From contig RPFO01000156.1 of NCBI GenBank assembly GCA_009746045.1, positions 2,547,588-2,611,587 on the forward strand: a stretch of 64,000 nucleotides of DNA, written 5' to 3'. This document shows, piece after piece, positions 38,201-49,030 of the stretch. The notes beneath the pieces are model-generated. The model did not search any database. It was not told where the DNA came from and was given only the letters and a program-made list of their open reading frames with translations. Every line of letters starts with the position of its first letter. Position 1 is the stretch's first letter. The DNA comes from Mesostigma viride. Taxonomy: Eukaryota; Streptophyta; Mesostigmatophyceae; Mesostigmatales; Mesostigmataceae. Both the position numbers and the translations under genes were made by a program.

Positions 38201-41200
38201 ATGTGTCGCTTGTAAAGTGAGCAGATTTGCGTCATGCCGCTTTCACCAAAGTAAGACTTAAGTAATTGCATCACAGTGAGCCAACGTGGGAGAGTTGGTC
38301 ACACTTATGAACAGAGCGGAACTTCATCGCGTTTTCTGTGAAATGAGCGGATTTTCACCATGCCAGTGTGTATGAAAGCCTATCAATTGTGAAAGTCTAT
38401 CGGTGTTCGTGCAAAGCCATGCCCATGTGTGCAGTCATGCCTCAACCCTGAAGTGAGCCCAGCACTAGTGCGTGATGGCGCATTCAGCCCCACCTTGCGA
38501 TGATGACAGCATTTCGAATGGGCTAGCACATTTAACTAGGGGGCGGCGTGCCATGGGGGTCCATGCACCGGGACGGGGGGGGCCCTCGCTCGCCCACACC
38601 ACGCGTGTACGCGGGTGCGTGCGTCCCCCCGTCACCACTATGTGCATGGCCTTACATGGCACGTGTGCCCTCGGTGCGGTGAGCCTCTTGCTAATAATCT
38701 TCTCGCTGAGCAACGTGGGGATTCCGTTGCATCATGACGTTGATGATGACCCTCAAATGTTTGACATGGCTCTCGGTAAGCCGGTGCATCTTGCTAGAAA
38801 GTCGAAAGCAAGCGTCGTGGATGCAGCGTCACAAGTACGCAGATGTCGGCTTGGACCTCTCCCTTTTGTTCCCAATCGTTTGTCTTATGCTAGCAGACGT
38901 CTGCTTTGACCTTTTCCTTTGGTCCCAAGCGTTTGGCGAATACCAAGGAAACCCCCATTATGCTAGGTATTACGTCCAGCAGTTAACTTGCTAATCGCTT
39001 TGACAGCTTGCTTTCTTTCGACCTGTTCTTTGCTTTTGCCTCCACTTGATGCTCTGCCTATGTCCACAGGAGCGCATGCAGTGCGCCAAGGTGCTCCCCT
39101 GCGGCCACCTCTTCCACCTGCCCTGCCTGCGCTCATGGTACGCGCCACGCATGCCCTTGTCAACCATGGTCAGTCGGTCGGGCTTGCTCACCTGCCCTGC
39201 CTGTGCTGATTGGTACGCGCCACATCGCGTCCCCACGCATGCCTCTCGCTTGTGAGCACCCCGTGCATAGCCCTTCACAGGGTTCTACCACAGTCGCTTG
39301 GCTGCACAGTTTCTTGTCATTCATTTCCGTCCGTTGGCGGCTCTTCTGTCACACAACCCACCCATCCGGCCGTTCACTGAGCATCGTGCCATCGCTCCAT
39401 CCTACAATAACCACACACCCCATGCACCACACACCACCGACACCTCCACCCTCGTGCACACATCCATGTGGCAACCAGCGCAGGCTAGAAAACTGGAAGT
39501 CGGGCCATTATCACACATGCCCACTCCACCAGCCCCTGAATCGTCTGAGGCACAGAAACCCCAACTCAGTGCATCCTAATACTCCCATCTGTCCACATGT
39601 CCCACCCCACGCTTCACCCACGCTCCCACGGACCAACCCATCACCACCAGGCACCAGTCCACCACCATGGTATTTTTATCCACGACGGTGTTCTAACCGT
39701 CCCACCCCATTCACCCACACCTACCAGCCCATTCATTGATTCATTAGACTCCTGAGAAAACGGACACAGACTAGCTTGGTTCGACGAGTTAAGTCGTACC
39801 AATAGTCGTACTTCTAAGGTTGTTCGTGCACGTTTCGCCCCTACTGAAAACGCCCTGCTGCAGATGCCAGCACGACCGGAGGCACACCCCGACAAAGCTA
39901 GTCGTACCACCACTAACCTACCCCGACTTCTTTTCTGGTTTTCGCGAAAACAGTCGGGGTAGATTAGTCGTGGTACGACTAATTTCCCTAAAACGCGCCG
40001 CACCAGGAAATCAGCCGTGATAAATAGTCGTACTTGGCGGTCTTCACAAGGGGTCTATTGATTTGCATTCTCTTTTTGGCATCTATGTGCCTTGGGCATA
40101 AGTGCGTTTTTGGCATTTGTGTGTTTTGTGTGTTAAACTGCGTGCCCACCCCACCCCGCAGGCTCGAGCAGAGCCGCGCGAACAACTACACCTGCCCCAC
40201 CTGCCGCTGCTCCCTGCTGGGGCCACCCGCAGGGAGCGGGCGTTCCCCCGCCGAGGGGGGGAGTGGGGGTGCAGGCGGCCGCCCGGCTAATGGCTACCAG
40301 CAGCCGCCACAGGGCGCCACGGCACCGCATGTGCAAGGGGATGCCGCGGGGGGGGCAGCAAACGCTCCGTTGCCTCCGGATGGCCCTGCGGCAGGGGTGG
40401 GGGGATCAAGGCCCATCGGAGGGCTGCAGTTTTGGCGGAGCGCGGGGGCGTTTGGGCTGGGGGCGCATGGCCCGCCAGGGATGTCGCCACATGGCGGCGG
40501 GTCCACTCCCTCGTAAGTCACACATAGCTATTAGTACTAGTAGCGCCTATTTAGAATAGAGGTAAGCGAGTTTGTAATGAACCTGTCATAGTAAGTAATT
40601 CTTTTAAGTACCGCTAATGCAACGTCACAGAAATTTTGAAGAAATCGATGCTAATGAAAAAGTGAGCACGTTTGTTGTTATTGTTATACCCACGTTGTGC
40701 CTATGTTGCTGTCGTGTCTACGTACATCTTGGGTTTTTCCGTTACGCTCGTGATATGACCCACGCGCTGAATATATATGTATATAGCATTCATGACCCAC
40801 GATTACGTGGGCGTGGTGGAATTGGGGGGGGATGCGCTTGTAGTGGGGCAGAAAATAGGTGGAATGAATTCATTGGTCACGCAGTCCCATTGGGGATCCG
40901 CTGAGCATTCACCCTTTGGATGATGGTGTAGGCGACCTGGAAGAGGTGGACTAGGTGGAAGACTTTTGGGCATCATTTAGGGGATCGTTATAGGTTGGCC
41001 CAGTTGGTGGGCAGTAGTGGAGCAAGCGATACCATCCATTCGTGGTCTGATGGTCATTATTATGACCCCCTCTTCAACCTCGTTTGCCTTCATTAATCGA
41101 AATCGATTTTTCATTCCCTGTTTTCTTCTTGTTACCTTTGGCCTGCCCTGTACCACTTGTCGGCACAGGCCGACGCAGCGGGTCAGCAGCCCCATCTACT

Positions 41201-42698
41201 GGGTTCCCAACCAGGGGGCCGGCCCATTTGGGAGCCCCTTCATGGCACCCCCTGTGCAGTGGCCACAGCAGCCGCCACAACGGCTCGCCGACGGTGCTGG
41301 CGCCGCCACCCCCGGGGGGCCCACCCCCACCACCAGCATGTTCTCTTTCGCGGGCCTTCCCCTGGGACGATTTCTCTGGTTCCAAGGAGGTCCCCCCCAG
41401 CCCTCGGCACCCTACCCCACGAATGGGGGCACACCGGGGGGGTCATGGGGGGCGGGATCTGGTACGGCCACCCCCGCCACCGCCCCTAGTGGCCAGGCAT
41501 CCTCCGATGGCCCCGGGGGGATGGGGGACAACGCGGGCAGCACACATGGCCTGTTTGCAGCTGGCCCAGGTGATGGTCCGGGCCGGCCAGTCTCTGTCCC
41601 CCACATGTCAGCATCAGGGCACATGGCCGCATCATCGGGGCACGCACCCTCCTCTTCCTCCTCCTTGCACTCCCTCTCTCCTTCCCTGTCATCGTTGGCA
41701 CCATCGGGCCGACCCGCTTCCGCGCCGGCGTCGATACCTGCCCCCGGGCCATCGGCGGTGGCACCGCTGGCGTCCGGCACGCAGGACCTGCGTCAGCGGC
41801 ACCCGTTCTTCCCCTCCATGGTGGCGCGGGTCAAGGATATGCTGCCGTACGTGGAGGAGCACCGGATCGTGGTGGTGAGTGGCTGGGAAGAACGTAAAAA
41901 GGGGAGGGGGCAAAGGGGCAGCGTGATAAGGTGGTTGACAGCCAGGCCTGTATTCCTTGTCTCATCTGCTATTTCCTGTCCACCAGTAGTGAGACCAGGC
42001 CTGTATTCCTTGTCTCATTTGCTATTCCTTGTCCACCAGGATTGAGACCAGGCCTGTATTCCTTGTCTCATTTGCTATTCCCTGTCGCTGCACTGCCCGG
42101 CTGGAATGTGGATTCCCTTCATCTCGGTCTTGTTTTTTCTTAGGCATCATCTGTGCAAGCTCCTGGTAATTTGCGTGGTTTACCTAAAATTGTTGCTACA
42201 GTGACTAGCAGCACTCACCATCTGCCGTTTTCTCTTCCTTGTTGCCGCTCCACCGTGTGGGAAATCCTGTTTGTGTTTGCACGGAGCAGTCATGAGTCGC
42301 ATGGATAGGGAATGACTCGGTGAATCGCTTCCCTTTGGTGGTTCATGAGGATAGGGAATGACTCGGTGAATCGCTTCCCTTTGGTGGTTCATGAGGATAG
42401 GGAATGACTCGGTGAATCGCTTCCCTTTGGTGGTTCATGAGGATAGGGAATGACTCGGTGAATCGCTTCCCTTTGGTGGTTCGGCTTCCCTTTGGTGGTT
42501 GTACTGATGGTTCTGTTGGTGGTTGATGGTGTCATCCTCGGTCAGCTTTCCCTTGGTGTTTGTATTGCACTGATGGTCTCCCTTTGAACCGTGTTGCACC
42601 GATGGCTTCCCCTGTGTGGCGTACAGGAGCTGATGCGCTCCCCATCGGTCGAGTCAGCTGTGAATGCGTTGCTGGATCAAGACATGGGAGGTAGCTAA
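32205..42698 (+). CDS. RIN2/RIN3- and AMFR(gp78)-like membrane E3 ubiquitin ligase, RING-H2 plus CUE
   Basis: Membrane-bound RING ubiquitin ligase, probably ER-associated (role inferred from AMFR and plant RIN2/3). Eleven exons join in phase: 32205-32354, 32770-32847, 33796-33882, 34463-34584, 35440-35536, 35936-36976, 37804-37941, 39070-39137, 40162-40512, 41169-41874 and 42627-42698, giving 969 residues. Membrane segments: FFSLMGLLLGLSVLFFLGSL, VVEFYLVDVIVWVSCFSVLG, FINLLLALDA, YSWLLLLLYEAAIVWL and LAHIAHILFLHGFALQIIDL. Family blocks include FFGKLSADESRKL, ALARDRYERLLAAPSAT and DATPQQLADFNDDCAIC. The RING-H2 spans exons 7-9 (CAIC ... CGHLFHLPCLRSW ... CPTC), with all eight ligands present. 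The CUE domain ends the protein (MVARVKDMLPYVEEHRIV, then ELMRSPSVESAVNALL). Exon 6 inserts ~270 Ser/Thr/Pro/Ala-rich residues between membrane segments, which is unusual. Confidence 0.94.
33488..33772. repeat. (CAC)n trinucleotide array beside a 3' splice site
   Basis: About 92 CAC triplets with a few CCG changes. The array ends roughly 24 bases before the acceptor of exon 33796-33882 in the ligase gene, so the usual polypyrimidine tract and branch region are made of this repeat. Long frames encoding H, P, T, G, V or W runs are not genes. Confidence 0.98.
34970..35108. repeat. ~21-bp degenerate repeat, ~6 copies
   Basis: Units resemble GTGGTCGTGAATAGTAGCGG. They lie in the ligase intron between exons 34463-34584 and 35440-35536. 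Confidence 0.7.
37035..37460 (+). repeat. Four pseudo-exon copies of the end of ligase exon 6
   Basis: Copies of the exon end CAGATCATTGACCTCGTCAT plus CACATACGG-GTGAGTG occur at about 37040-37098, 37146-37202, 37318-37372 and 37408-37450. The second keeps an upstream CTGCAG, an open LQIIDLVMFMHIR-like frame and an intact GTGAGT donor. Copies are separated by unrelated 50-120-bp spacers. Confidence 0.9.
37444..37612. repeat. 55-bp tandem repeat, 3 copies
   Basis: Units contain ATCATGGACCTGATGGGGTG and TATCTTAGGGACATAGGTG. The first unit overlaps the last pseudo-exon copy (GACCGCATCATGGACCTGATG), suggesting the repeat was seeded from it. Confidence 0.85.
39793..40034. repeat. Foldback element with ~30-bp inverted arms
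   Basis: Arms at 39899-39928 and 39952-39981 are inverted copies with about two mismatches (TAGTCGTACCACCACTAA versus TTAGTCGTGGTACGACTA). They enclose a 23-base loop with the palindrome TTTTCGCGAAAA. AATAGTCGTACTT occurs on both sides (about 39799 and 40022). It sits in the ligase intron before the last RING exon and looks like a hairpin-type non-autonomous element. Confidence 0.65.
41938..42085. repeat. ~53-bp tandem repeat, 3 copies
   Basis: Units contain CCAGGCCTGTATTCCTTGTC and TGCTATT-CCTGTCCACCAG. They start ~60 bases downstream of the donor splitting the CUE domain. Confidence 0.85.
42290..42500. repeat. 46-bp tandem repeat, ~4 copies
   Basis: Units contain GATAGGGAATGACTCGGTGA and CGCTTCCCTTTGGTGGTTC. 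They are in the last intron of the ligase gene. Confidence 0.9.
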
Positions 42699-44248
42699 CT
42701 AGTGTGTAGTGTGCAGGGCGACTAAAACACTTAGTGCTGTTGGCAACTGTGGTGCCCACTCACTTGGCATCGTTGAGTGGCTGTGGTCCCCACTCATGCA
42801 ACAGCTACGTGCAAGGGTGGCACGTGGCATTGGTACCTAGCTGCCGTGATGATGTCAGTGTGTGGTTGCATACTTCTGCATTCCATGAGGGTGACCTTGA
42901 CCCCGACCACAATGGTGCCGCCGGTCCAGGTCCGCTTCCTGTGGGGCAGATAGAAGCCAATGGTGCTGGCTACTGGCATTCCATGCTGCATCAGTGGTAG
43001 AAACCAATGATGCATGGATACAGGCCTTGGAAGGGTGCTGGCGTCTCCGCTCCATGCTGCATCTGTGGTAGAAACCAATGATCTTACAAGCAACGTTTAT
43101 TAGTCTGGCAGCAGCCATGAGCCTGGGTACTGCCAACCTTTGTCATTCATGAAAAGATGTTGGCCAGCACATGCCTGTCAAGTGCTAGATAGGTAAGCAC
43201 AGCAATCGCCGCGCTCCTCTGTGAGGGGTTGGTGGCACTCCAACTTTCAAATTTTGGCCAGTTGTATATAGCATTGTATGCCATAACACTTGCTGCCCAA
43301 TGCTGCAATTCATTCATTTATTGATTCATTCACACGCCTCCATTGGGAGAGTCTCGGGGTGTCAACTTTTGAGTAGGTACCTTTCATCCCTGTGTCGGAT
43401 GCACAGCAAGAAGGGTGGGATCGACCCCCCCCTTTTCTCGTTGCCTTGAAAGGCAGGTCACAGGTTCAATTAAACTGCTCACTGGGAGAGTCTAGCAACA
43501 AGAGGTATAGGGTGCCAGCTAGCGCGATCTCTGATCGATCACTAGCTGTGCATGCCTTGATCAGGCCACAGCTGGGGGACTCTCTCCGCATCATGTTGCA
43601 GGCCCACCCGCGTGCATTCACATATACGTCTGGTTGTCTCCTTGATACGTGTCCAATTATTAGAAGTACTTAGCATGCAAAAACATAACGGATCTTGCAG
43701 TGCGTAATTAAGGCCGCCCCATGCATGGTCCAGAGCTAGGCCACGTACAGATAGGCTTTGATCGAACTCCCTTTAGACGCAACGGTTTGGGAGAATATTC
43801 AGGCCTCTCCCGGAGCCTGAGGGGTTTTAGCCCTGGGCAAAACATGCACCGGCCCATTTCATGATGTTACAACAGATGTACTGGTGACCTAATATGTCCG
43901 GAGCTCTCTTGAATCAATCGTAGTTTGTACATATTTCATACATATTGCGCTGGTTGTCTCCTTGATATTTCAGTTCTTATCATTGGTTGTATGTCACTGG
44001 GCCGTAGATGACACTTGCAGGTGCATTGCATGCAAGTGCCTAGTAAGCAAAGGATTTGCAAGTGCTTGGCCATCTACCAAGTTAAACCAAGCAGCAACGG
44101 CCCAAGAATCAGTGAGCACGCCCCTGTGACAACAGGAGTACTTAGAACCAGTGGCTGCACATGCCCCGGACAGCCCAGATATAGGCCTCCCTATGGATGG
44201 ACAGGTGGGAACACCGTGATATGTACATAACATCCGCTTTTATAGCTT
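42699..44248. other. Convergent intergenic region between the ligase and TMEM216
   Basis: Holds loose repeats around 42930-43090 (two copies containing CCATGCTGCATC-GTGGTAGAAACCAATGAT) and mobile-element debris at 43310-43830. I see no coding exon. Confidence 0.7.
43310..43830. mobile_element. Mosaic of dispersed-repeat fragments related to family B
   Basis: Begins with (ATTC)n and a CCTCCATTGGGAG stem-loop like the family B 3' end. It contains CTGGGAGAGTCTAGCAAC, also found at 58358-58376, and ends with AGGCCTCTCCCGGAGCCTGA, matching 13405-13420. GGTTGTCTCCTTGATA occurs at about 43632 and again near 43950 and 60873. Confidence 0.65.
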
Positions 44249-47066
44249 CTATGCCCTCTTCAAAGCGTTCTGGAAACGGATGGCTGAGATAAGCCCCAGC
44301 AGTACCTGGGAAGAATCCGTCAACAGCATAACAGGACAAATGCAAATCCGCATGGCTTGGGGGTCATTTCACAAAAAAGAGGGGCTGTCCACAAACATGG
44401 GGAATATCATATACTGCCCACGCACGTACCTTCAGCAAGTAGAACAACCAAAATCTTTTTGCTATGTATCAGTCATCATTCATATCAGCCAAGAACTCAC
44501 AGTGTCACTGCACCTTCTCATATCTTTGTACCCACCAACTTTGTGTACGCCGATCGCTGCTGCCGAGTACTGCCATTGCATGCCACCTCAGCCCAGCAAC
44601 TTGCTGTTCAGCTGATTTTCACAAATGATACTACTCCCAAGCAGAAGGAAGACCCCAAGCCAAGCCAGCACATGCGTCACTTACAACAATCACGCTGCAC
44701 AGCCCAGGAATGACAGGAACGTGCATGCCGGAACTAGCACCAAATCCAGCCTCTATGGTCTTGTTTTGTCCCAGCCAGCGCCATCACACCCTACCTTGCT
44801 TGGTTACAATTATCGGCACCACACCCTAGCCTGCTTGGTTACAGTTAGGGTCGCTACACCCTAGCCTGCGTGGTTACGTCAAGCATTGCTTCGCACTGCT
44901 TTGCTGTTTCTTGCTTGGCTACATCTAGCACCTCTACACCTTGGTATGTTATTTTCAGCATCGCTACACACTGGCTTGCTTGGTTAGTTGCTGCTTGGGT
45001 ACACCCCAGCTTGGTTAGGTCTAGTGGGGTTGCCACGCACCTGCAGCGCTGTGAAACCGAGTGCCACCGCGTTGAGGAACTGTTCGAGCTTGAGGCTGTA
45101 GGTAGATAGGGGTTATCGATGAGGGGGGAAGGCATAAAGAGGGGATAAGGGATAGGGGGCAGGTTTTGAGGGGGGAAAGTGCGACCATTAGTAGGTGAGA
45201 GTGGAGGGGAGGAAAGATTATGCAGGGAGAGATTCCCATGCAGACAAATGTGGATGAGTGGGAGTGAATATGAGGTGTGGTGTAAAAAGAAACATGCATG
45301 TCGACGTGCAGGATCAGGAGTAATACCGTGCAGCGATATACACAGCGACGCACATGTACGTCTGGAAGAGCAGGTAGAAAATGTGGAGCGCGATGACAGG
45401 GGCCGACAGCAGGAAGCACCACACGATGGGGCCGCTCTGCTCCGTCTTGTTGCCCTTAGATCCTGCAGGGTTGGGGCCAGGAGCAGGCCGTGCAATGTGG
45501 TGGCCATGCGACAAACCAAAAGAGGATATGGCATCGTATCATTCCGCTCAGTGCGGGCGTGAAGAAGGCAAGTGAATGATGCGACGTTCGCGCGTGAGTT
45601 CCCAACAGCCCTGTGCTTTTTTTTTTTCGCCCCCCCACCCCCCCCCTGGTAACAAGAACGATATTAAATACTATTTTAATAGCTCCTGTTTTCTAGCTTC
45701 TTACATTATATCACAATCTTCTTTCAGTAATGGATAATATCATAGCAAAGGTACTGTTCCGGAGACCACACATTCTATGAAAAAGACCTGAGCGCCGTCG
45801 GCGGAGGCTACGATACGAGACAGCTGACACGGGGGACCTGGATGCATCCAGCGAAGGCATGGCTGTAATTGGGGCAGCCTTACTGCATCCGCTATGCTTT
45901 TGCTACTGCTGTTGTAGTGCACCCACAGTTGGGCCTGCACCCTGACGCAGAGAGAGTCCTCTGTGGCCTGCCCACTTGAGGCAGTACGGGAGAAGCTAGG
46001 GCGCCCCCCCTGTTTCTCGTTGTTTGTAGGGGCTGATGGCTCCTTTATTGGTACGCAGCCACTCATGCATGAAATCAGTTGATGACATACCTGGAAAGAT
46101 GCACTGTACCGTGTAGGCAAAGCGCCACCGATGCAAGCCACACATGGATGGCCATGGGCGGGCAAGGGAAGTAGCCATCTAAGATGACCACGCACCCAAA
46201 GATAAATAAATTAAGACTACCAAATAACTCATAATGATAAAGAGAACTATGAGATGGCATCCGCTCACTAGAGGCAATTCATGGCGCCTCACCGAGGAAT
46301 ACAAAGACGCCACAGCTACAATAGACGAGGCATGGTAATTACGGCTATCACGTGAGAAATGACTGACAGTGATTGCAGACGTTTCTGGACTGAGAACACG
46401 CAATGCCCGATGAATAACAGGCATTTCTCGAGGAATTGACGACATTACAGGCATTCTCTGACGAATTACACGCAACTCGGCGCTTGGGAATCCCAAGGGC
46501 TGCTTCCAGGGTGATGGAAGACGCGTGCTCCTGGCTACCCAAACATAGAGGCCTAGTAGCAGCTGCCAGCTGCCATGAGCCAGACCCCGAGAAGCCCCAA
46601 GTGTACTGGCGGGGCGGGGACCTTTATGTCAACAAGAAACTGTGGAGCCCCCCCCCGGGCTCCCCTGGGATAGAGCACTCAAGTTAGCTGTCTACCTGGG
46701 GGCAATCGATTATGGGATATCTTAGACAGCACTTGAAATGATATTATGATGATTATTAGCGCCCAGCGTTTTAGTACCTTCAATTAGCTCTGGCACCTTG
46801 TGGCCATCGGCTTGCGCCTTAGCCGACGTCTTGAGCCCACCTCACCTTTGTAGCATAAGCTATGCGTCAGCCTACCTATGGTATTGCTCTGGTTGTATTG
46901 CACCCACAGTGTTGCGCCCCGGCACCCTGCAGTGGAGAGAGCGCTCCGTGGCCTGCCCACTTGCGGCAGTGAGAAAAGCTAGGGCGCCCTCCCTCCTTCT
47001 CGTTGTGAATGTAGGGTTGAAGGTTCCTCTACTCTGTATTGGCACCCACGTGACGCAGTCACGTGC

Positions 47067-47158
<92 letters not shown>

Positions 47159-49030
47159 GAGCCAGGCGTGCTAACAGCCAGCCACTCACCCAAGAACAGC
47201 CTCACGGGCTCCACCAGCAGGTACAGCCACAGGAAGATGAACTCCATCGCGAAACTCTTGTCGGGGTACGGCAGCTGGCGGCCTGACGAGCAAGGGGGAG
47301 GGGGGATGCAAAAGATGGCGAGCAAGGGGGGGGGGGGGGGCAAAGATGGCGACCGGTCAAGATGTCGAGATGGGCGATAGCTGGGGGCGACCATCAGAAT
47401 CAACATGACAAGAATATAATCAGGTGGTGCTTGGAACTTGACAGCAGCTTAGGCAAACAACCAGAGCGCCTATGGCATGATGGTCCAAACACAGTACGCG
47501 GAAAATGCGATAAGAATGCAAATGCAGAGCTGGCATACTGGTATGGGATTATTTGCCATGATCACAGACCCCTCCCACTTGGCATATGAGGCCCTCATAT
47601 ACCCTACTAGAATATCATATACCCATTCGCAGCAGGAGAGCAGAGCTATATGATACAAAATAAGGTAATACCACTACACATAATTAACTATAGTATACAC
47701 ACTAAAGCAATGCTACTAGTACGACTTTACTGGAACGTCTCCGTCATCGTCACGTAAGCTTCATGGGGAACTAGAACCACCTATCCTTAACAGTGCCGGT
47801 AACACTCTTTCGAAACTCAGCTTTAACCCCTCAAGCCTATTGGGGCCATCTAGCTCTGCCACCCAAGCTATCCATGCAGGGGTAAGTTGTCGAGGCAAGC
47901 AGCAAATAGTAAACTAAATGCTGCCAAGCGCAGGGGTAAGTAATTAATCAATAACACCTAGACTGCGGCACGTGAGCATAATCCTCAATGACTCGGGTAA
48001 GACAGAGAGCTTTAGCTAAGGATCTGATCAGCCACGGGTATTCCTTTCTGTGAATGGGAAGGGAGGTCCTTTGTTTCGCTTTGAGCAGGATATAGAATGG
48101 CGTCTGAGTTTTTCTAGTCCTTGTTATTCATATGGCGAGTAGGGGTACCTGCGGATTAAGATATACAGTAACATATGAGATGGTCCTTGTCTAACCATCG
48201 ATATACCTGTTCGTTTCACAAGCAAGAGCACCGGTGGAGTAAGACATAGGATGATCCTTTTCTGGCCATCAACATACCTTTGCAGAACCCTTTAGTAAAG
48301 ATTGAAACTTCTAACGAATAAACAGAAATTCTCTTTTGCCTGTCTGTCCAGCCATCATGCACCTATTCATATAACAAGAAAAAACACATGTGGAGTGAAA
48401 CATAGGACGCTCTTTGTCTAGCCATCGACATACCTTTGCAGGTGAGGTTAAAGCCCTTTGGTTACACAAAGGCGTCTAAAGAAGATAACAGAAACGACTG
48501 TTCCTCTAGCCACCAATCTTTCCTCCGTAGAGCCTGCAGGCCTCGGCGCACCTTTGTAGATGAAGATGGCCAGCGTGAGGAACCACCAGAAGACATCATA
48601 CCAGCGCCCAAAATAGAACAGGATCTCCAGGGGCAGCGACGTCAACTGCGGCAGCCAGCACGCGGATGGCAAGGGCGTGCTAAAGTCAGTCTGCAAAACA
48701 CGGCAGTTGGAGCAACGCCGCTCCGCAAGACAACGCCTGTGACGTCAAGAGACAAAGTGACGAGGAAGATAGACAATAAAGGACTTTAGTAGCCTAAACA
48801 CGGGATAGGTAAATGGAGCATGGGATAGCGGAGCCGGTCACTTACCACTTGTTTAGGTGGCAGGGGCCCTCGTTGGGCAGCGGCGTCTCCTGTTAAAGGT
48901 GATTTCCACGAAAGGCCGGCAACAGTAACAAGCCCTGAGAAAACCAGCTCTGGCAGCAAGGACGGTAGCCTATTGGGGAATTGCACAGAATGCCGGCACG
49001 GGCACGACCCTTTTACTTACCGACCGGCAT
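44249..49030 (-). CDS. TMEM216: TMEM216, ciliary transition-zone membrane protein
   Basis: Tetraspan-like protein of the Transmemb_17 family; animal TMEM216 acts at the ciliary transition zone with the tectonic/MKS complex. Exons in phase: 49030-49021, 48889-48846, 48690-48552, 47282-47190, 45462-45354, 45095-45041 and 44305-44249, giving 168 residues. Diagnostic blocks are SLPLEILFYFGRWYDVFWWF, FIYKGRQLPYPDKSFAMEFI, LLVEPVRLFLGSKGNKTE, YLLFQTY, then LKLEQFLNAVALGF and VLLGLISAIRF before the stop. The last exons and especially SKGN match the human protein's order. The N-terminus is less certain: exon 1 would contribute only 10 coding bases (ATGCCGGTCG) before a GTAAGT donor. Its presence argues that the organism is flagellated. 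A truncated LINE-like copy lies antisense in the intron at 46583-47157. Divergent from HACD. Confidence 0.92.
44780..45025. repeat. Degenerate ~38-bp repeat in TMEM216 introns
   Basis: Repeated CCCTAGCCTGCTTGGTTACA and variants, in the final intron just downstream (gene sense) of exon 45095-45041. Confidence 0.7.
45890..46062 (+). mobile_element. Old, diverged family A 3' fragment
   Basis: Shares with the family A 3' UTR, in order: GTAGTGCACCCACAGT, GTGGCCTGCCCACTTG, AGCTAGGGCGCCC, TCTCGTTG and TATTGGTACGCAG (family: TATTGGCACCCACG). It has roughly one difference in four bases and no clear tail. It is in a TMEM216 intron. Confidence 0.7.
46583..47157 (+). mobile_element. 5'-truncated family A LINE-like copy with (TTA)n tail
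   Basis: Starts abruptly inside the ORF1 C-terminal coding region (ACCCCGAGAAGCCCCAAGTG) and runs through VYWRGGDLYVNKKLW codons, the shared 3' UTR and the CACGTGACGCAGTCACGTG stem-loop (about 47049-47067). It ends in ~30 TTA repeats. 5' truncation is typical of target-primed reverse transcription. It lies antisense in a TMEM216 intron, only ~20 bp from the donor of exon 47282-47190. Confidence 0.92.
47068..47157. repeat. (TTA)n microsatellite, element tail
   Basis: About 30 TTA units directly after the family A terminal stem-loop. The other copies have ATTA units at this place. Confidence 0.95.
48140..48440. repeat. Diverged ~100-150-bp repeat, 3 copies
   Basis: Segments sharing AGCCATCGACATACCTTTGCAG and a GGAGTGAAACATAGGA-like motif recur at about 48170, 48240 and 48400. 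On the minus strand CTGCAAAG-GTATGTCG echoes the donor of exon 48690-48552 (CTACAAAG-GTGCG), so these may be old exon-edge copies. Confidence 0.55.
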
